The position numbers and the translations under genes were made by a program. A DNA stretch of 48,366 nucleotides, taken from Longimicrobiaceae bacterium. Lineage in GTDB: Bacteria; Gemmatimonadota; Gemmatimonadetes; Longimicrobiales; Longimicrobiaceae. The stretch is from the NCBI GenBank assembly GCA_030146875.1, contig JASLAX010000098.1, positions 1 to 48,366 on the forward strand. The letters are read 5' to 3'. The notes under the pieces are model-generated. The model was given only the letters and a program-made list of their open reading frames with translations, ran no database searches and was not told the DNA's origin. Below are positions 37,080 through 45,572 of the stretch, piece after piece (positions within the stretch are counted from its first letter, which is position 1; each line of letters starts with the position of its first letter).

Positions 37080-38348
37080 TCACCGATTCCGCCGGCCCGT
37101 GACGCTGGGCGCCTGGCGCAGGAGGGAATCGACCGAGGTGGACCAGACGGGCGCCTGCTCAACGCTCTGCCACGGCACGGCGGGCCACCACCGCCGCACG
37201 GGAGCCAGCGCCGCGGGCTCCACGGGGTCGCCGGGGCGCGGCGCGGCCACCCGCACGCCGGACGCGCGGGCGGCGGCGAGCACGCGCTCGATCGGCTCCG
37301 TCCAGCCGTGCATCGCCAGGTCGAACAGGCCCCAGTGCACGGGGAGCATCACCTCGCCGCGGACGAGCCGGTGGGCCAGCACGGCCTGCTCCGGCCCCAG
37401 GTGGACGTCGGGCCACATGGCGCTGTACGCGCCCGACTCGATCATGGTGAGGTGGAAGGGCCCCAGCCGCCGGCCGATCTCCACCAGCTCCGGGTGCAGC
37501 GCCGTGTCGCCGCTGTAGAAGGCGCGGTGCGCCGGCCCCGCGATCGCCCATCCCGCCCACAGGGTGCGGCCCTCGTCGTGGAGTCCCCGCCCCGAGAAGT
37601 GCCGCGCCGGCGTGGCGGTGAGCGTGAGCCCCGCCACCCGCGCCGACTCCCACCAGTCCAGCTCCGTGATCTCCGCCTCGTCCACGCCCCACGCGCGCAG
37701 GTGCGCGCCCAGGCCCAGGGGCGTCACCCAGCGCACCCGGCGCGCGGCGAGCGCCTTCACCGTGGGCATGTCCAGGTGGTCGTAGTGGTCGTGCGAGATC
37801 ACGACCACGTCCACCGCGGGGAGCTCGGCCAGCGGGAGCGGAGGGGCGAAGAAGCGCTTGGGCCCCAGGAACGGGAAGGGCGAGGTGCGCTCGCCCCACA
37901 CGGGGTCGATCAGCACGCGCCGCCCGTCGATCTCCAGCAGCAGGGTGGAGTGCCCCAGCCAGGTGACCCGCAGCCCGCTCGCCGGCGGCGTGGCGTAGTC
38001 CGCCGCGGTGCGCCGCACGACGGGGACGGCCCCGTCCGGCGTGCGGAACTCCGAGCCGCCGAACAGGAACTCGCGCAGCACGCCGTCCCCCATGCGGTCC
38101 ACGCGCGGCAGGCGGTTCTGGAACTGCCCGTCCCGCCACTGCGGCGAACGCTCGGCGCGTGCCAGGCGCTCTCCCGCCGGGGCGCCGCCCAGGGCGTCGC
38201 GCGCGACCAGCCACAGGATCCCCGCGCCGACGGCGGCGAGCCCGGCCAGGACCAGCACCCCCCGCAGGAGGAGGCGCGCCACCCGCCGCCATCCCCTCGG
38301 CTTCCCTCCGCCGCCCCCCGCGCGCGACCCGCTCCCCGTGGTCTCCAT
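37080..38348 (-). CDS. MBL-fold metallohydrolase (NAPE-PLD/UlaG-like)
   Basis: The 422-residue product has an N-terminal membrane anchor (LLLRGVLVLAGLAAVGAGILWLVA) and a metallo-beta-lactamase fold: WLGHSTLLLEIDG, LIDPVWGERTSPF, VVISHDHYDHLD (H186, H188, D190, H191), ARHFSGRG, FYSGDTALHPE and PVHWGLF. This combination matches N-acylphosphatidylethanolamine phospholipase D-like enzymes and relatives. A lipid phosphodiester substrate is plausible given the membrane anchor, but many homologues are uncharacterised. It is 126 bp upstream of, and divergent in order from, nothing else obvious; the polymerase gene reads toward its start on the same strand. Confidence 0.88.
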   Translation of the reverse strand: METTGSGSRAGGGGGKPRGWRRVARLLLRGVLVLAGLAAVGAGILWLVARDALGGAPAGERLARAERSPQWRDGQFQNRLPRVDRMGDGVLREFLFGGSEFRTPDGAVPVVRRTAADYATPPASGLRVTWLGHSTLLLEIDGRRVLIDPVWGERTSPFPFLGPKRFFAPPLPLAELPAVDVVVISHDHYDHLDMPTVKALAARRVRWVTPLGLGAHLRAWGVDEAEITELDWWESARVAGLTLTATPARHFSGRGLHDEGRTLWAGWAIAGPAHRAFYSGDTALHPELVEIGRRLGPFHLTMIESGAYSAMWPDVHLGPEQAVLAHRLVRGEVMLPVHWGLFDLAMHGWTEPIERVLAAARASGVRVAAPRPGDPVEPAALAPVRRWWPAVPWQSVEQAPVWSTSVDSLLRQAPSVTGRRNR

Positions 38349-38474
38349 CGTCTCCGTCTGCTCGTAGGCGTCCCGCGATACCCGCCGCGAGGGGACGCGC
38401 TCGCGTCCACCGAGATGTCTCGCCTGTCGTCCGACGTCCCGACCTTCCAACGCCCGGGATCGGCGCGCGGCCGT

Positions 38475-39731
38475 CTATCCGGCGCTTCCGCCTTCCTCCG
38501 GCGGCGGCACCAGGCGGCCGGGGCGCACCGCGTCGCGGCCGTACTTCGCCTTCAGGGTGTCCGCCGCGCGCGCGAGCGCCCGGTCGCGCTCGCTCTCCTC
38601 CGGCGGGGCCACGTCGAGAAGGACGCCCTGCGCGATCTCGCCCACGGGCGTGAGGCCCGTGAGGGCGACGCCGATCAGGCGGGCGGCGGCGAAGTGCTTC
38701 GCCCGCAGGTCCCCCAGCAGCTCGCGGGCGATGCGGAAGATGGCCCTCTCCGTCTGCACCGGCTCATCCAGCGTGCGCGAGCGGGAGCGGTCGCGGAACT
38801 CGGAGTCGCGCAGCTTCACCGTCACCGTGCGGGCGTAGAGGCCCTTCCGGCGGAGCGAGCCGGCGGCGTCCACCACCTGCGCCAGCAGCGCTTCCTCCAG
38901 CTCCTCGTCGGTGTGCAGGTCGCGCGGGAACGTCGTCTCGCTGGAGACGCTCCGGGTGACGTCGTCCTCCGCGATGGGGGCGTCGTCGATCCCGCGGCAG
39001 CGCCGCCAGAGCGAGCGCGCCCGGTCCGGCCCCCACCATCCCGCCATCGTCTCCACGTCCAGCGCCCGCAGCGACGCCATGCTCCCCACGCCGCGCCGGC
39101 GCAGCTCCTCCACCATCGCCGGGCCCACGCCGAGCAGGTCCCCCGGCTCCAGCCGCCCCACGAACGCCTCCTCCTCGCCGGCGGGGACCACGAAGACGCC
39201 GCGGGGCTTGGCGAACGACGTGGCGAGCTTCGCCACCAGCCGGTTGCTCCCCCCGCCGATGGAGACGTCCAGCCCCGTGCGCTCCTTCACGTCCGCCTGC
39301 ACGCGGCGCGCGGTGGCGTCCAGCGCCTCGTGGTGGTACAGCGCCTCGGTGCCGGTCACGTCCAGGTACGCCTCGTCCACCGACGCCATCGCGGCCACCG
39401 GCGCCCAGTCCTCCAGCACCTTCGCCAGCGCGCGGCTCTGCGACCGCACCATCTCACCCGGCACGGAGACGATGGTGGCGGCGGGGCAGAGGCGGACCGC
39501 CGTGGCCATGGGCATGGCGCTGCGCACCCCGAACGCCCGGCACCCGTAGCTCGCCGACGCCACCACCCCGCGCCCCTCCGGACGCCCCCCCACCAGGATC
39601 AGCGGCTTGCCCCCCAATCCCTCCGGGTCCGCCATCACGGCGCACTGCACGAACATGGCGTCCACGTCCACGTGCAGGATGCGGCGCGGCGACGACGGCC
39701 GGCGGGCGGGCGGGAGGGAGAACGCGTCCAT
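38475..39731 (-). CDS. Y-family DNA polymerase (DinB/Pol IV-like)
   Basis: The 418-residue translesion polymerase has HVDVDAMFVQ (first catalytic Asp pair), the palm ASASYGCRAFGVRSAMP, SVDEAYLD (second catalytic Asp-Glu), GVGSNRLVAK-like GGGSNRLVAKLAT, FAKPRG, and a little-finger domain ending GVALTGLTP. Length is somewhat long for DinB. The usual aromatic residues after DMDA (FF) are MF here, so the steric-gate region differs slightly from E. coli DinB. There is no C-terminal beta-clamp motif that I can name with confidence. It is probably a damage-tolerance polymerase. Confidence 0.9.
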   Translation of the reverse strand: MDAFSLPPARRPSSPRRILHVDVDAMFVQCAVMADPEGLGGKPLILVGGRPEGRGVVASASYGCRAFGVRSAMPMATAVRLCPAATIVSVPGEMVRSQSRALAKVLEDWAPVAAMASVDEAYLDVTGTEALYHHEALDATARRVQADVKERTGLDVSIGGGSNRLVAKLATSFAKPRGVFVVPAGEEEAFVGRLEPGDLLGVGPAMVEELRRRGVGSMASLRALDVETMAGWWGPDRARSLWRRCRGIDDAPIAEDDVTRSVSSETTFPRDLHTDEELEEALLAQVVDAAGSLRRKGLYARTVTVKLRDSEFRDRSRSRTLDEPVQTERAIFRIARELLGDLRAKHFAAARLIGVALTGLTPVGEIAQGVLLDVAPPEESERDRALARAADTLKAKYGRDAVRPGRLVPPPEEGGSAG

Positions 39732-40357
39732 GCCTCCAACCTAGCCGCCAGTCGGTCCGTGCGGCAGGGCCGGGGAGGGGTGACGCTCGGCGGCGGGCAC
39801 CGCGCCGCGTCCGCACTCCCGGGGCGTGAAGCCCCGGGCTAAGAACCACGACCGTCCTGACGGACGGAACGGCGGGCGCGCCGAGATCAGTCCGCGCGGG
39901 CGGACTTCGTGCCGTCCGTAGCCGCGAATTCATTCGCAGGCGGAGGCCGGGACCGCCGGCTTTCGTCGCGGCTCCGGCGGGCGCCCTCACGCCGGGCGAC
40001 CCAACATGAAGGAAGGGGGCCGCGGCATGGGCCCGGGGAGGAGTCCGCACCGCGGACTTTCCCTGTCGTCCCAGACGGCGAATTCATCATTCGCTGGCTG
40101 GCGGCGGCTCGCCGCCGCATCGGCGCGGTACGCCTGGCGCCGGTCTCGTGGACGGATAACAGGCCTGATGAAAGCGGCTCCGGCAGAACATCTACCGGAG
40201 CCGCTCGTCCTCTACTCCACGACCCCCATTCCCTCATCTGCTCGACATCACCACCCACGTCTGCAGCGAGGATGTCGAGCGCCCACGGAGACCATCACGA
40301 TCCCTCTCCCACCGGTGGGAGAGGGTGGCGGGCTCGCAGGCCCGCCCGGTGCGGGCC
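39732..40357. repeat. hairpin repeat cluster (copy 2) in a gene-free region
   Basis: This 626-bp gap contains no supported gene. It repeats the layout seen at 5717-5960: GGGGC-gtgaa-GCCCC followed by GGGCTAAGAAC (39818-39846), CCGTCC-tga-CGGACGG (about 39852-39867), AGTCC/GGACTT (39889-39907) followed by TTCGTG, and GCGAAT-TC-ATTCGC (39924-39937). A further AGTCC/GGACTT (40042-40059) and GCGAAT/ATTCGC (40078-40094) unit and a CCTCTCCCACC/GGTGGGAGAGG palindrome (about 40303) follow. The arrangement argues for a defined repeat family with several hairpins per unit. Confidence 0.7.
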
Positions 40358-41212
40358 TCAGGCCGCCGGCAGCGCGCTCATTCGCGTCGCGATCTCCTCC
40401 AGCGCGGCCACGCGGCGCTCCGTGGGCGGGTGCGTGGAGAAGAGCGACATCATGCCGCCGTTGAACGCGCTGAGCGGGTTCACCTGCGCCAGCGGCGCGG
40501 CGGCGGGCGACACGTGCATGGGGGTGCGGTGCGCGTGCGCGTCCAGCTTCTGCAGCGCCCCGGCCAGGGCCAGCGGGCGGCCGCAGATCTCGGCGCCCAC
40601 GGCATCGGCCTTGAACTCGCGCTGCCGCGAGATGGCCATCTGCACCAGCGAGGCGGCGATGGGCGCGAAGATCATCATCATCAGGCCGCCGCCCTCGTCC
40701 TCGTCGCTGCCGCCGAAGATGGCGCCCCACAGGGCCATCTGCCCCAGGTACGAGATGGCGCCGGCCAGCGTGGCGGTGACCGTCTGCAGCAGCATGTCGC
40801 GGTTCTTGATGTGCGCCAGCTCGTGCGCGATCACGCCCTCCAGCTCCTCCCGGTTGACGACGCGCAGGAGACCCTCGGTCACGCACACCACCGCGTGCTC
40901 CGGGTTGCGGCCGGTGGCGAAGGCGTTCGGCTGCTCGTGCGGGGCGATCGCCACCGTCGGCATGGGCAGCCCCGCGCGCTGGCGCAGCCGGTCCACCATC
41001 TCGTACAGCTCCGGGGCCTGCTCCCGGTCCACCACCTGCGCGCGGTACATGCGCATGACCATGGACGACGAGCCCCAGTACATGAAGAAGTTCATCCCCC
41101 CCGCGAACAGGAAGGCGATGACGATGCCCCCCTGCCCGCCCAGCGCGCCGCCCAGGGCGACCGCCAGGCCGGTGAGAAGGGCCATCAGCCCGAAGACCTT
41201 GACGTTGTTCAT
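40358..41212 (-). CDS. htpX: HtpX-like membrane zinc protease
   Basis: The 284-residue M48 protease has two N-terminal membrane helices (MALLTGLAVALGGAL; IVIAFLFAGGMNFFMYWG) and the zinc motif HELAH (130-134). Two more hydrophobic segments follow, then the third ligand region REFKADAVGAE and the C-terminal LFSTHPPTERRVAAL typical of HtpX. It degrades damaged or misassembled inner-membrane proteins with FtsH. The ATG at 41212 overlaps the TGA of the upstream secreted-protein gene by 4 bp, so it is translationally coupled. A hairpin repeat lies just after its stop. Confidence 0.95.
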   Translation of the reverse strand: MNNVKVFGLMALLTGLAVALGGALGGQGGIVIAFLFAGGMNFFMYWGSSSMVMRMYRAQVVDREQAPELYEMVDRLRQRAGLPMPTVAIAPHEQPNAFATGRNPEHAVVCVTEGLLRVVNREELEGVIAHELAHIKNRDMLLQTVTATLAGAISYLGQMALWGAIFGGSDEDEGGGLMMMIFAPIAASLVQMAISRQREFKADAVGAEICGRPLALAGALQKLDAHAHRTPMHVSPAAAPLAQVNPLSAFNGGMMSLFSTHPPTERRVAALEEIATRMSALPAA

Positions 41213-41655
41213 CTTCCGCGTGCTCCCTCGTGTGGCCAGGCCGCGCGGCCGGACGGCTGAGCGGCGGCGTCCTTCCCACCCCGGTGATACCCCGGGGGGT
41301 GTCGAACGCTCCCTCGATCGACCCACGGTCGAGGCGGCGGGGCACGGGCGGGGGCCGCGCGGACGGCGGACGGGCGTGGCGAGGTGGACGGAGGCGCGGG
41401 GGCGTCCGTGGGGGCCCCGGCGACGACGAGGACGGGCGCGTCCGCCACCGGCGCCGGCAGGGCGAACGGGCCCACCGCGTCCGGCAGGGGACGCGCAGCC
41501 GCCACGCGTGCGAGGTACGCACGCGCGGCGGCCGGAACACGCTTCCCCTCGCGCCCCGCCCCACGGGCGAGCGCCAGCGCAGGGCCCGCCAGCAGGCAGG
41601 CCAGGCACAGCCACGGCAACAGCCGCGGAACCAGGGTGTGGCGAGAGGACTTCAT
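41209..41655 (-). CDS. small secreted protein coupled to htpX
   Basis: The 148-residue product starts with a signal peptide (LLPWLCLACLLAGPALALA) followed by a short helix (REGKRVPAAARAYLARVAAARPLP), then a Pro/Ala-rich low-complexity tail ending in PHEGARGR. The first 100 codons show the strong third-position G/C bias of real genes; the tail is weaker. The ATGA overlap with htpX supports it being translated. No family recognised; no Shine-Dalgarno is evident before ATG 41655, so confidence is moderate. Confidence 0.5.
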   Translation of the reverse strand: MKSSRHTLVPRLLPWLCLACLLAGPALALARGAGREGKRVPAAARAYLARVAAARPLPDAVGPFALPAPVADAPVLVVAGAPTDAPAPPSTSPRPSAVRAAPARAPPPRPWVDRGSVRHPPGYHRGGKDAAAQPSGRAAWPHEGARGR

Positions 41656-42029
41656 CGGTGGTTCGGATCTATCCCGCAGGGCCGGGCGCGCGGAGGCGCT
41701 TTCCCGGGATCGCCCGCCGCGAATGGCGTCCGGCCCGTCTCGCTCCACCGTACGGGACCGCCCGCCGCCGGGTTTCACCCGCGTGCACGAGCCGCGCCCG
41801 CGCCGGCTCTCCCGTGCCGGCGGCGGCCATCCGTTCGAGGCGGGACCGACGTCCTGACCGCGGCGGGAGCTCGATCGGGGGGGAAGGCCGGCGCGTGCCG
41901 ACCTCCCCTCCGTCGCCGGACGGCCATCTCCGTAGACCGGGCGCCGAGCATCGCGAACCTGGCCTCCGCGCCCGCGGACGAATACCTTCGCGGGAGGCCC
42001 TCCATCCGTTCCCCCGCTTCCCCCCCGCC
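41656..42029. other. 374-bp divergent intergenic region
   Basis: No gene, repeat or clear promoter was recognised between the small secreted-protein gene and the divergent carboxypeptidase-regulatory-like gene. It should contain both divergent promoters. Confidence 0.4.
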
Positions 42030-42761
42030 ATGCGTCCTCTCCTCCTCCCGCTCCTCCTCGTCCTCTGCTCCGCGGTCCCGCTGGCGGCGCAGAAGCCCGC
42101 GACGCTGGTCGTGGAGGTGGTGGACAGCGCGGGCCGCCCGCTCCCCGGCACCCGCCTGGAGGTGAGCGGGGTGCGCGAGGTCTCGCGCGCCGGGGCGGAC
42201 GGCGTGGCGCGCGTGGAGGGGATCGCGCCCGGCTCGCGGATGCTCGTGATCGCGCGTCCCGGCTTCCGGCTGGAGCGGGGCCTGGTCGCCTTCGAGGCCG
42301 GTGCCGAGGTGCGCCTGCGGGCGCTGATGACGCCGTGGACGGTGGCGCTGGACACGCTCACGGCCACGGTCGAGCGGCGGTCCGCGGTGCTGAGCCGCGC
42401 GGGCTTCTACGAGCGCAGCCGCCGCGCCACGGGCACCTTCCTGGACTGGGAGCGCATCTACGCGCTGGCGGGCGGAAGCATGGACCTGGCGCCGGCGCTG
42501 CGCACGCTGCGGGGCTTCACCGTGCTGGAGGAGGGGGGGCGGATGCGCATCGGCTCGTCCCGCGGCGACTCGTCGCTCCAGGGCGGCTGCCTGCCCGCCA
42601 TCTTCGTGGACGACTTCCCCTCGGACCAGGAGACGCTGGACACGCTGCTGCCGCAGGACGTGGCGGGGGTGGAGGCCTATCCCGGCGACGGCAGCGCCCC
42701 GGCGCAGTACGGCGGCGCGAGCGCCGGGTGCGGGGTGATCCTCGTCTGGCTGAGGAAATAG
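42030..42761 (+). CDS. secreted carboxypeptidase-regulatory-like/plug-like protein
   Basis: The 243-residue product has a signal peptide (LLLPLLLVLCSAVPLAAQ). A carboxypeptidase-regulatory-like beta domain follows (LVVEVVDSAGRPLPGTRLEVSG, ADGVARVEGIAPG, RPGFR, typical of SusC-like receptors), and then a TonB plug-like segment (FLDWERIYALAGGSMDLAPALRTLRGFTV, GGCLPAIFVDDFP, DVAGVEAYPGDGSAPAQYGG). It lacks an outer-membrane barrel, so it is a truncated relative used alone, a form common in Gemmatimonadota-like genomes. It is 5 bp upstream of a secreted serine hydrolase gene. Confidence 0.85.
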   Translation: MRPLLLPLLLVLCSAVPLAAQKPATLVVEVVDSAGRPLPGTRLEVSGVREVSRAGADGVARVEGIAPGSRMLVIARPGFRLERGLVAFEAGAEVRLRALMTPWTVALDTLTATVERRSAVLSRAGFYERSRRATGTFLDWERIYALAGGSMDLAPALRTLRGFTVLEEGGRMRIGSSRGDSSLQGGCLPAIFVDDFPSDQETLDTLLPQDVAGVEAYPGDGSAPAQYGGASAGCGVILVWLRK

Positions 42762-42766
42762 CGATC

Positions 42767-43711
42767 ATGCGCCTCACCGCCGTTCTCCTCGTCCCTCTGC
42801 TGCTCACCGGCATCTCCCCGACGTGGGCATCGGCGCAGGACGGCCGCATCGTGGCCCAGGCGCCGTGCGCGTTCCCACCGGTGGACTCGCTGCCGGACGG
42901 GATGCGGCAGCGCGTGGATCCGCGGGTGTGGGCGCGCATCCGCGAGAACCGCGATCCCGTCTGCACGCGCGTCACCTACCTGAGCGGCGGCCTGCGCGTG
43001 ACCGGCTTCGTCTACCGCCCGGCGGAGGCCGGCGCCGGGCGCCCGGCGCTGGTCTTCAACCGCGGCGGCAACCTGGAGTTCGGGCGCATCGGGCTCTCCG
43101 AGCTGCTCTTCATGCGCCGCTTCGCCCGCGAGGGCTTCGTGGTCGCGGCGTCGCAGTACCGCGGCAACGACGGCGGCGAGGGGCGCGAGGAGTTCGGCGG
43201 GGCGGACGTCGACGACGTGCTCGCGCTCTTCCCGCTGCTGCGCGCCCAGCCGGGGGTGGACTCCGAGCGGCTGTACGTGGTGGGCCATTCGCGCGGGGGG
43301 ATGATGACGTACCTGGCGCTCGCCCGCGGCGCGCCGGTGAAGGCCGCCGTGGCGTGGGCCGGGCCGGCGGACCTGGAGGGGTGGGCGCGCTTCCGGCCGG
43401 AGGTGGAGGCGAACGTCCTGGCGCCGCTGATCCCGGGCTTCCGCGAGGGGCGGGCGGAGGCGCTGCGGGAGCGGTCGGCCATCCACTGGCCGGAGCGGCT
43501 GCGCGCGCCGCTGATGATCGTGCACGGCACGGCCGACCGCGCGGTTCCGGCGGAGCAGTCCGTCGCGCTGGCGGAGCGGCTGAAGGCGCTGGGCGCGGAG
43601 GTGGAGCTCGTCCTCTATCCGGACGACGACCACGCGCTCTCGAGGTCGCTGGACGCGGCGGTGGCGCGGATGCTCGGCTGGTTCCGCGCGCACGGGGCGC
43701 CGTCGCCCTGA
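42767..43711 (+). CDS. secreted alpha/beta serine hydrolase (S9-like)
   Basis: The 314-residue product has a signal peptide (LLVPLLLTGISPTWASA) and an alpha/beta hydrolase fold: LVFNRGGNLEFG, FVVAASQYRGNDGGEG, DVDDVLALFPLL, the nucleophile elbow GHSRGGMM, HGTADRAVP with the Asp, and DDDHALS with the His. It resembles prolyl oligopeptidase/dienelactone hydrolase-type enzymes. GAGGA lies 11 nt before ATG 42767, within the end of the upstream gene, so the two genes probably form an operon. Substrate could be a peptide or an ester. Confidence 0.9.
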   Translation: MRLTAVLLVPLLLTGISPTWASAQDGRIVAQAPCAFPPVDSLPDGMRQRVDPRVWARIRENRDPVCTRVTYLSGGLRVTGFVYRPAEAGAGRPALVFNRGGNLEFGRIGLSELLFMRRFAREGFVVAASQYRGNDGGEGREEFGGADVDDVLALFPLLRAQPGVDSERLYVVGHSRGGMMTYLALARGAPVKAAVAWAGPADLEGWARFRPEVEANVLAPLIPGFREGRAEALRERSAIHWPERLRAPLMIVHGTADRAVPAEQSVALAERLKALGAEVELVLYPDDDHALSRSLDAAVARMLGWFRAHGAPSP

Positions 43712-43872
43712 CGCGCGCTCTCCGGAGGCGTCCGCACGCCGTTTCGACGGCTGCGGGCACCTCCGCAGCGAGACCCGCGCCCCTGCCGCCTTGACCCCGC
43801 GTGCCGCGCGAGAGACCTTGCCGGCGTGGGCCGCCGCCCGGCGGCCGCGGGGGACGCGAGCGGGAGGGGAAG

Positions 43873-44637
43873 ATGGCGGGACGTCCATGGGTGCTGGCCG
43901 AGACGCCGTGGAGCACGGTGCGCGAGACGACGTACCAGGTCGCCGTCCTGCCCTGGGGCGCCACCGAGGCGCACAACCTCCACCTTCCGTACGCCACCGA
44001 CAACCTGCAGTGCGACGCCGTCGCGGCGGAGTCCGCCCGGCGGGCGTGGGAGGCGGGCGCCCGGGTGGTAGTGCTCCCCACCGTTCCGTTCGGCGTCAAC
44101 ACCGGCCAGCTCGACATCCCGCTGACGCTCAACATGAACCCGTCCACCCAGGCGGCGGTGCTCTCCGACGTCGTCCACGCGCTGGACGGGCAGGGCATCC
44201 GCCGCCTCGTCATCCTCAACGGCCACGGGGGGAACGACTTCCGGCAGATGATCCGCGAGCTGCAGCCGCGGACGCGCGTCTTCCTCTCCGCCGTGAGCTG
44301 GTACCGGGTCGTGGACCCCACGGGGTGGTTCGACGACCTGGGCGACCACGCGGGCGAGCTGGAGACCAGCGTGATGATGCACATCCACCCCGGCCTGGTG
44401 CTCCCCCTGTCCGACGCGGGGGACGGCGCCGAGCGGCGCTCGCGCATCGCCGCCGTGCGCGAGGGATGGGGGTGGGCGCCGCGGCGGTGGACGCAGGTGA
44501 CGGCGGACACCGGCATCGGCGACCCCCGCGCCGCCACCGCCGAGAAGGGCCGTGCCTACTTCGACGAGGTGACGCGCCGCATCGGCGCGTTCCTGGTCGA
44601 TCTCGCGCGAACGGACCTCGACAACATATACGAATGA
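43873..44637 (+). CDS. creatininase-family amidohydrolase
   Basis: The 254-residue protein has the creatininase metal-binding pattern: WGATEAHNLHLPYATDN (E, H, D), VILNGHGGND, and HAGELETSVMMHI (Glu). The family includes creatinine amidohydrolase, 2-amino-5-formylamino-6-ribosylaminopyrimidinone 5'-phosphate deformylase and MftE-like peptide-processing hydrolases. No mycofactocin or deazaflavin genes lie here, so the substrate is unknown. ATG 43873 has GGGAGGGG upstream. Length is typical. Confidence 0.9.
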   Translation: MAGRPWVLAETPWSTVRETTYQVAVLPWGATEAHNLHLPYATDNLQCDAVAAESARRAWEAGARVVVLPTVPFGVNTGQLDIPLTLNMNPSTQAAVLSDVVHALDGQGIRRLVILNGHGGNDFRQMIRELQPRTRVFLSAVSWYRVVDPTGWFDDLGDHAGELETSVMMHIHPGLVLPLSDAGDGAERRSRIAAVREGWGWAPRRWTQVTADTGIGDPRAATAEKGRAYFDEVTRRIGAFLVDLARTDLDNIYE

Positions 44638-44665
44638 GCGGTTACTCCATCGCCGACTCTCGAGG

Positions 44666-45184
44666 ATGAAGAGAACGTCTGTCCTAGCGCCGCTGCTGAT
44701 CCTGCTCGTCGGCTTCCTGGGGTATGCGCACGCGCCGGGCAAGCCGCTGCCGGAGGATGCCAAGGCCGACCGCGTGCTGGTGGAGAAGTCCGCGCGCCGC
44801 CTGACGCTGTTGCGGGAGGGACGGCCGCTGAAGACGTACGCCGTCTCGCTCGGCGGCGCGCCCGTGGGCCCCAAGCGAAGGGAGGGCGACGAGCGCACGC
44901 CGGAGGGCGTCTACACGCTGGACGCTAGGAAGGACGACTCCCGCTTCCACCTGGCCTTCCACGTCTCCTACCCCGATCCCGCCGCGGTCGCGCGGGCGCG
45001 CGCGGGCGGCTTCTCGCCGGGCGGCGCCATCATGATCCACGGGATGCGGAACGGCTTCGGCTGGGTGGGCCGCTGGCACCGGCTGGTGGACTGGACCGAC
45101 GGCTGCATCGCCCTGACCGACCGGGAGATCGACGAGCTCAAGCGCGCCGTGCGCGTGGGTACGCCGATCGAGATCCGGCCCTGA
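44666..45184 (+). CDS. L,D-transpeptidase (YkuD domain)
   Basis: The 172-residue product has a signal peptide or anchor (LAPLLILLVGFLGYAHA) and a YkuD domain with LVEKSARRLTLLREG, SLGGAPVGPKRREGDERTPEG, IMIHGM and WTDGCIALTDREIDEL. The catalytic Cys is in TDGCIAL, where most enzymes have SHGC; His and Gly precede it at the usual distance. Such enzymes make 3-3 crosslinks in peptidoglycan or attach proteins to it. It starts 28 bp after the creatininase gene. Confidence 0.92.
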   Translation: MKRTSVLAPLLILLVGFLGYAHAPGKPLPEDAKADRVLVEKSARRLTLLREGRPLKTYAVSLGGAPVGPKRREGDERTPEGVYTLDARKDDSRFHLAFHVSYPDPAAVARARAGGFSPGGAIMIHGMRNGFGWVGRWHRLVDWTDGCIALTDREIDELKRAVRVGTPIEIRP

Positions 45185-45210
45185 TCCCGACCCTCTGCGA
45201 GGGAGGCCGA

Positions 45211-45437
45211 AGGGCTCTCGTCGCGCGGGGTGCCCTCGCCATCGCAGTCGCGTGTCCCTGCGCCGCCCTCGGCCAGACTCCATCCGACAGCACCCCGATT
45301 GCGGAGCGGGGGGAGGCGGTGAACGCCTCGTGGCGAAGCGCATGGACGTGACGCGCGGCTCGGCGCCTACCGACGCATGCGCGCTCGTGTCGGTGCTCTC
45401 CGGTGATGATGGCGCCGTTGCCTGCCTCCGGCCGTGA
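45211..45437 (+). pseudogene. decayed copy of the following secreted-protein gene
   Basis: One frame reads a signal-peptide-like ALVARGALAIAVACPCAALG followed by QTPSDSTPIAERGEAVN. This aligns with QTPSDSIPLEERIEAVN of the intact gene at 45573. The alignment then moves to another frame, where DACALVSVLSGD matches DTCALLSVLSND. There is no start codon in place, and stops and frame changes break it, so it is a duplicate that has lost function. Confidence 0.75.
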
Positions 45438-45514
45438 GCGACCACTCGAGATCGCTCTTCACGAAGCGGCGCACTGGGCGAAGAAGTATGGGGATCACGG
45501 CGACGACGAAAGCT

Positions 45515-45537
45515 GGGGAACGTTCCGAACGTTCCCC
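45515..45537. promoter_or_regulatory. perfect 11+1+11 palindrome upstream of a secreted-protein gene
   Basis: The arms GGGGAACGTTC (45515-45525) and GAACGTTCCCC (45527-45537) flank a central C. Each arm contains GAACGTTC, so the site also reads as two tandem GGAACGTTCC-like units. It lies 35 bp before the GTG start at 45573, in the core promoter or 5' leader. A transcription factor operator is likely; LexA-type sites contain GAAC/GTTC, but with a four-base spacer, so that match is not established. Confidence 0.55.
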
Positions 45538-45572
45538 TACAACTACGCGACCAAGGGGCCTGGAGTCGAATC

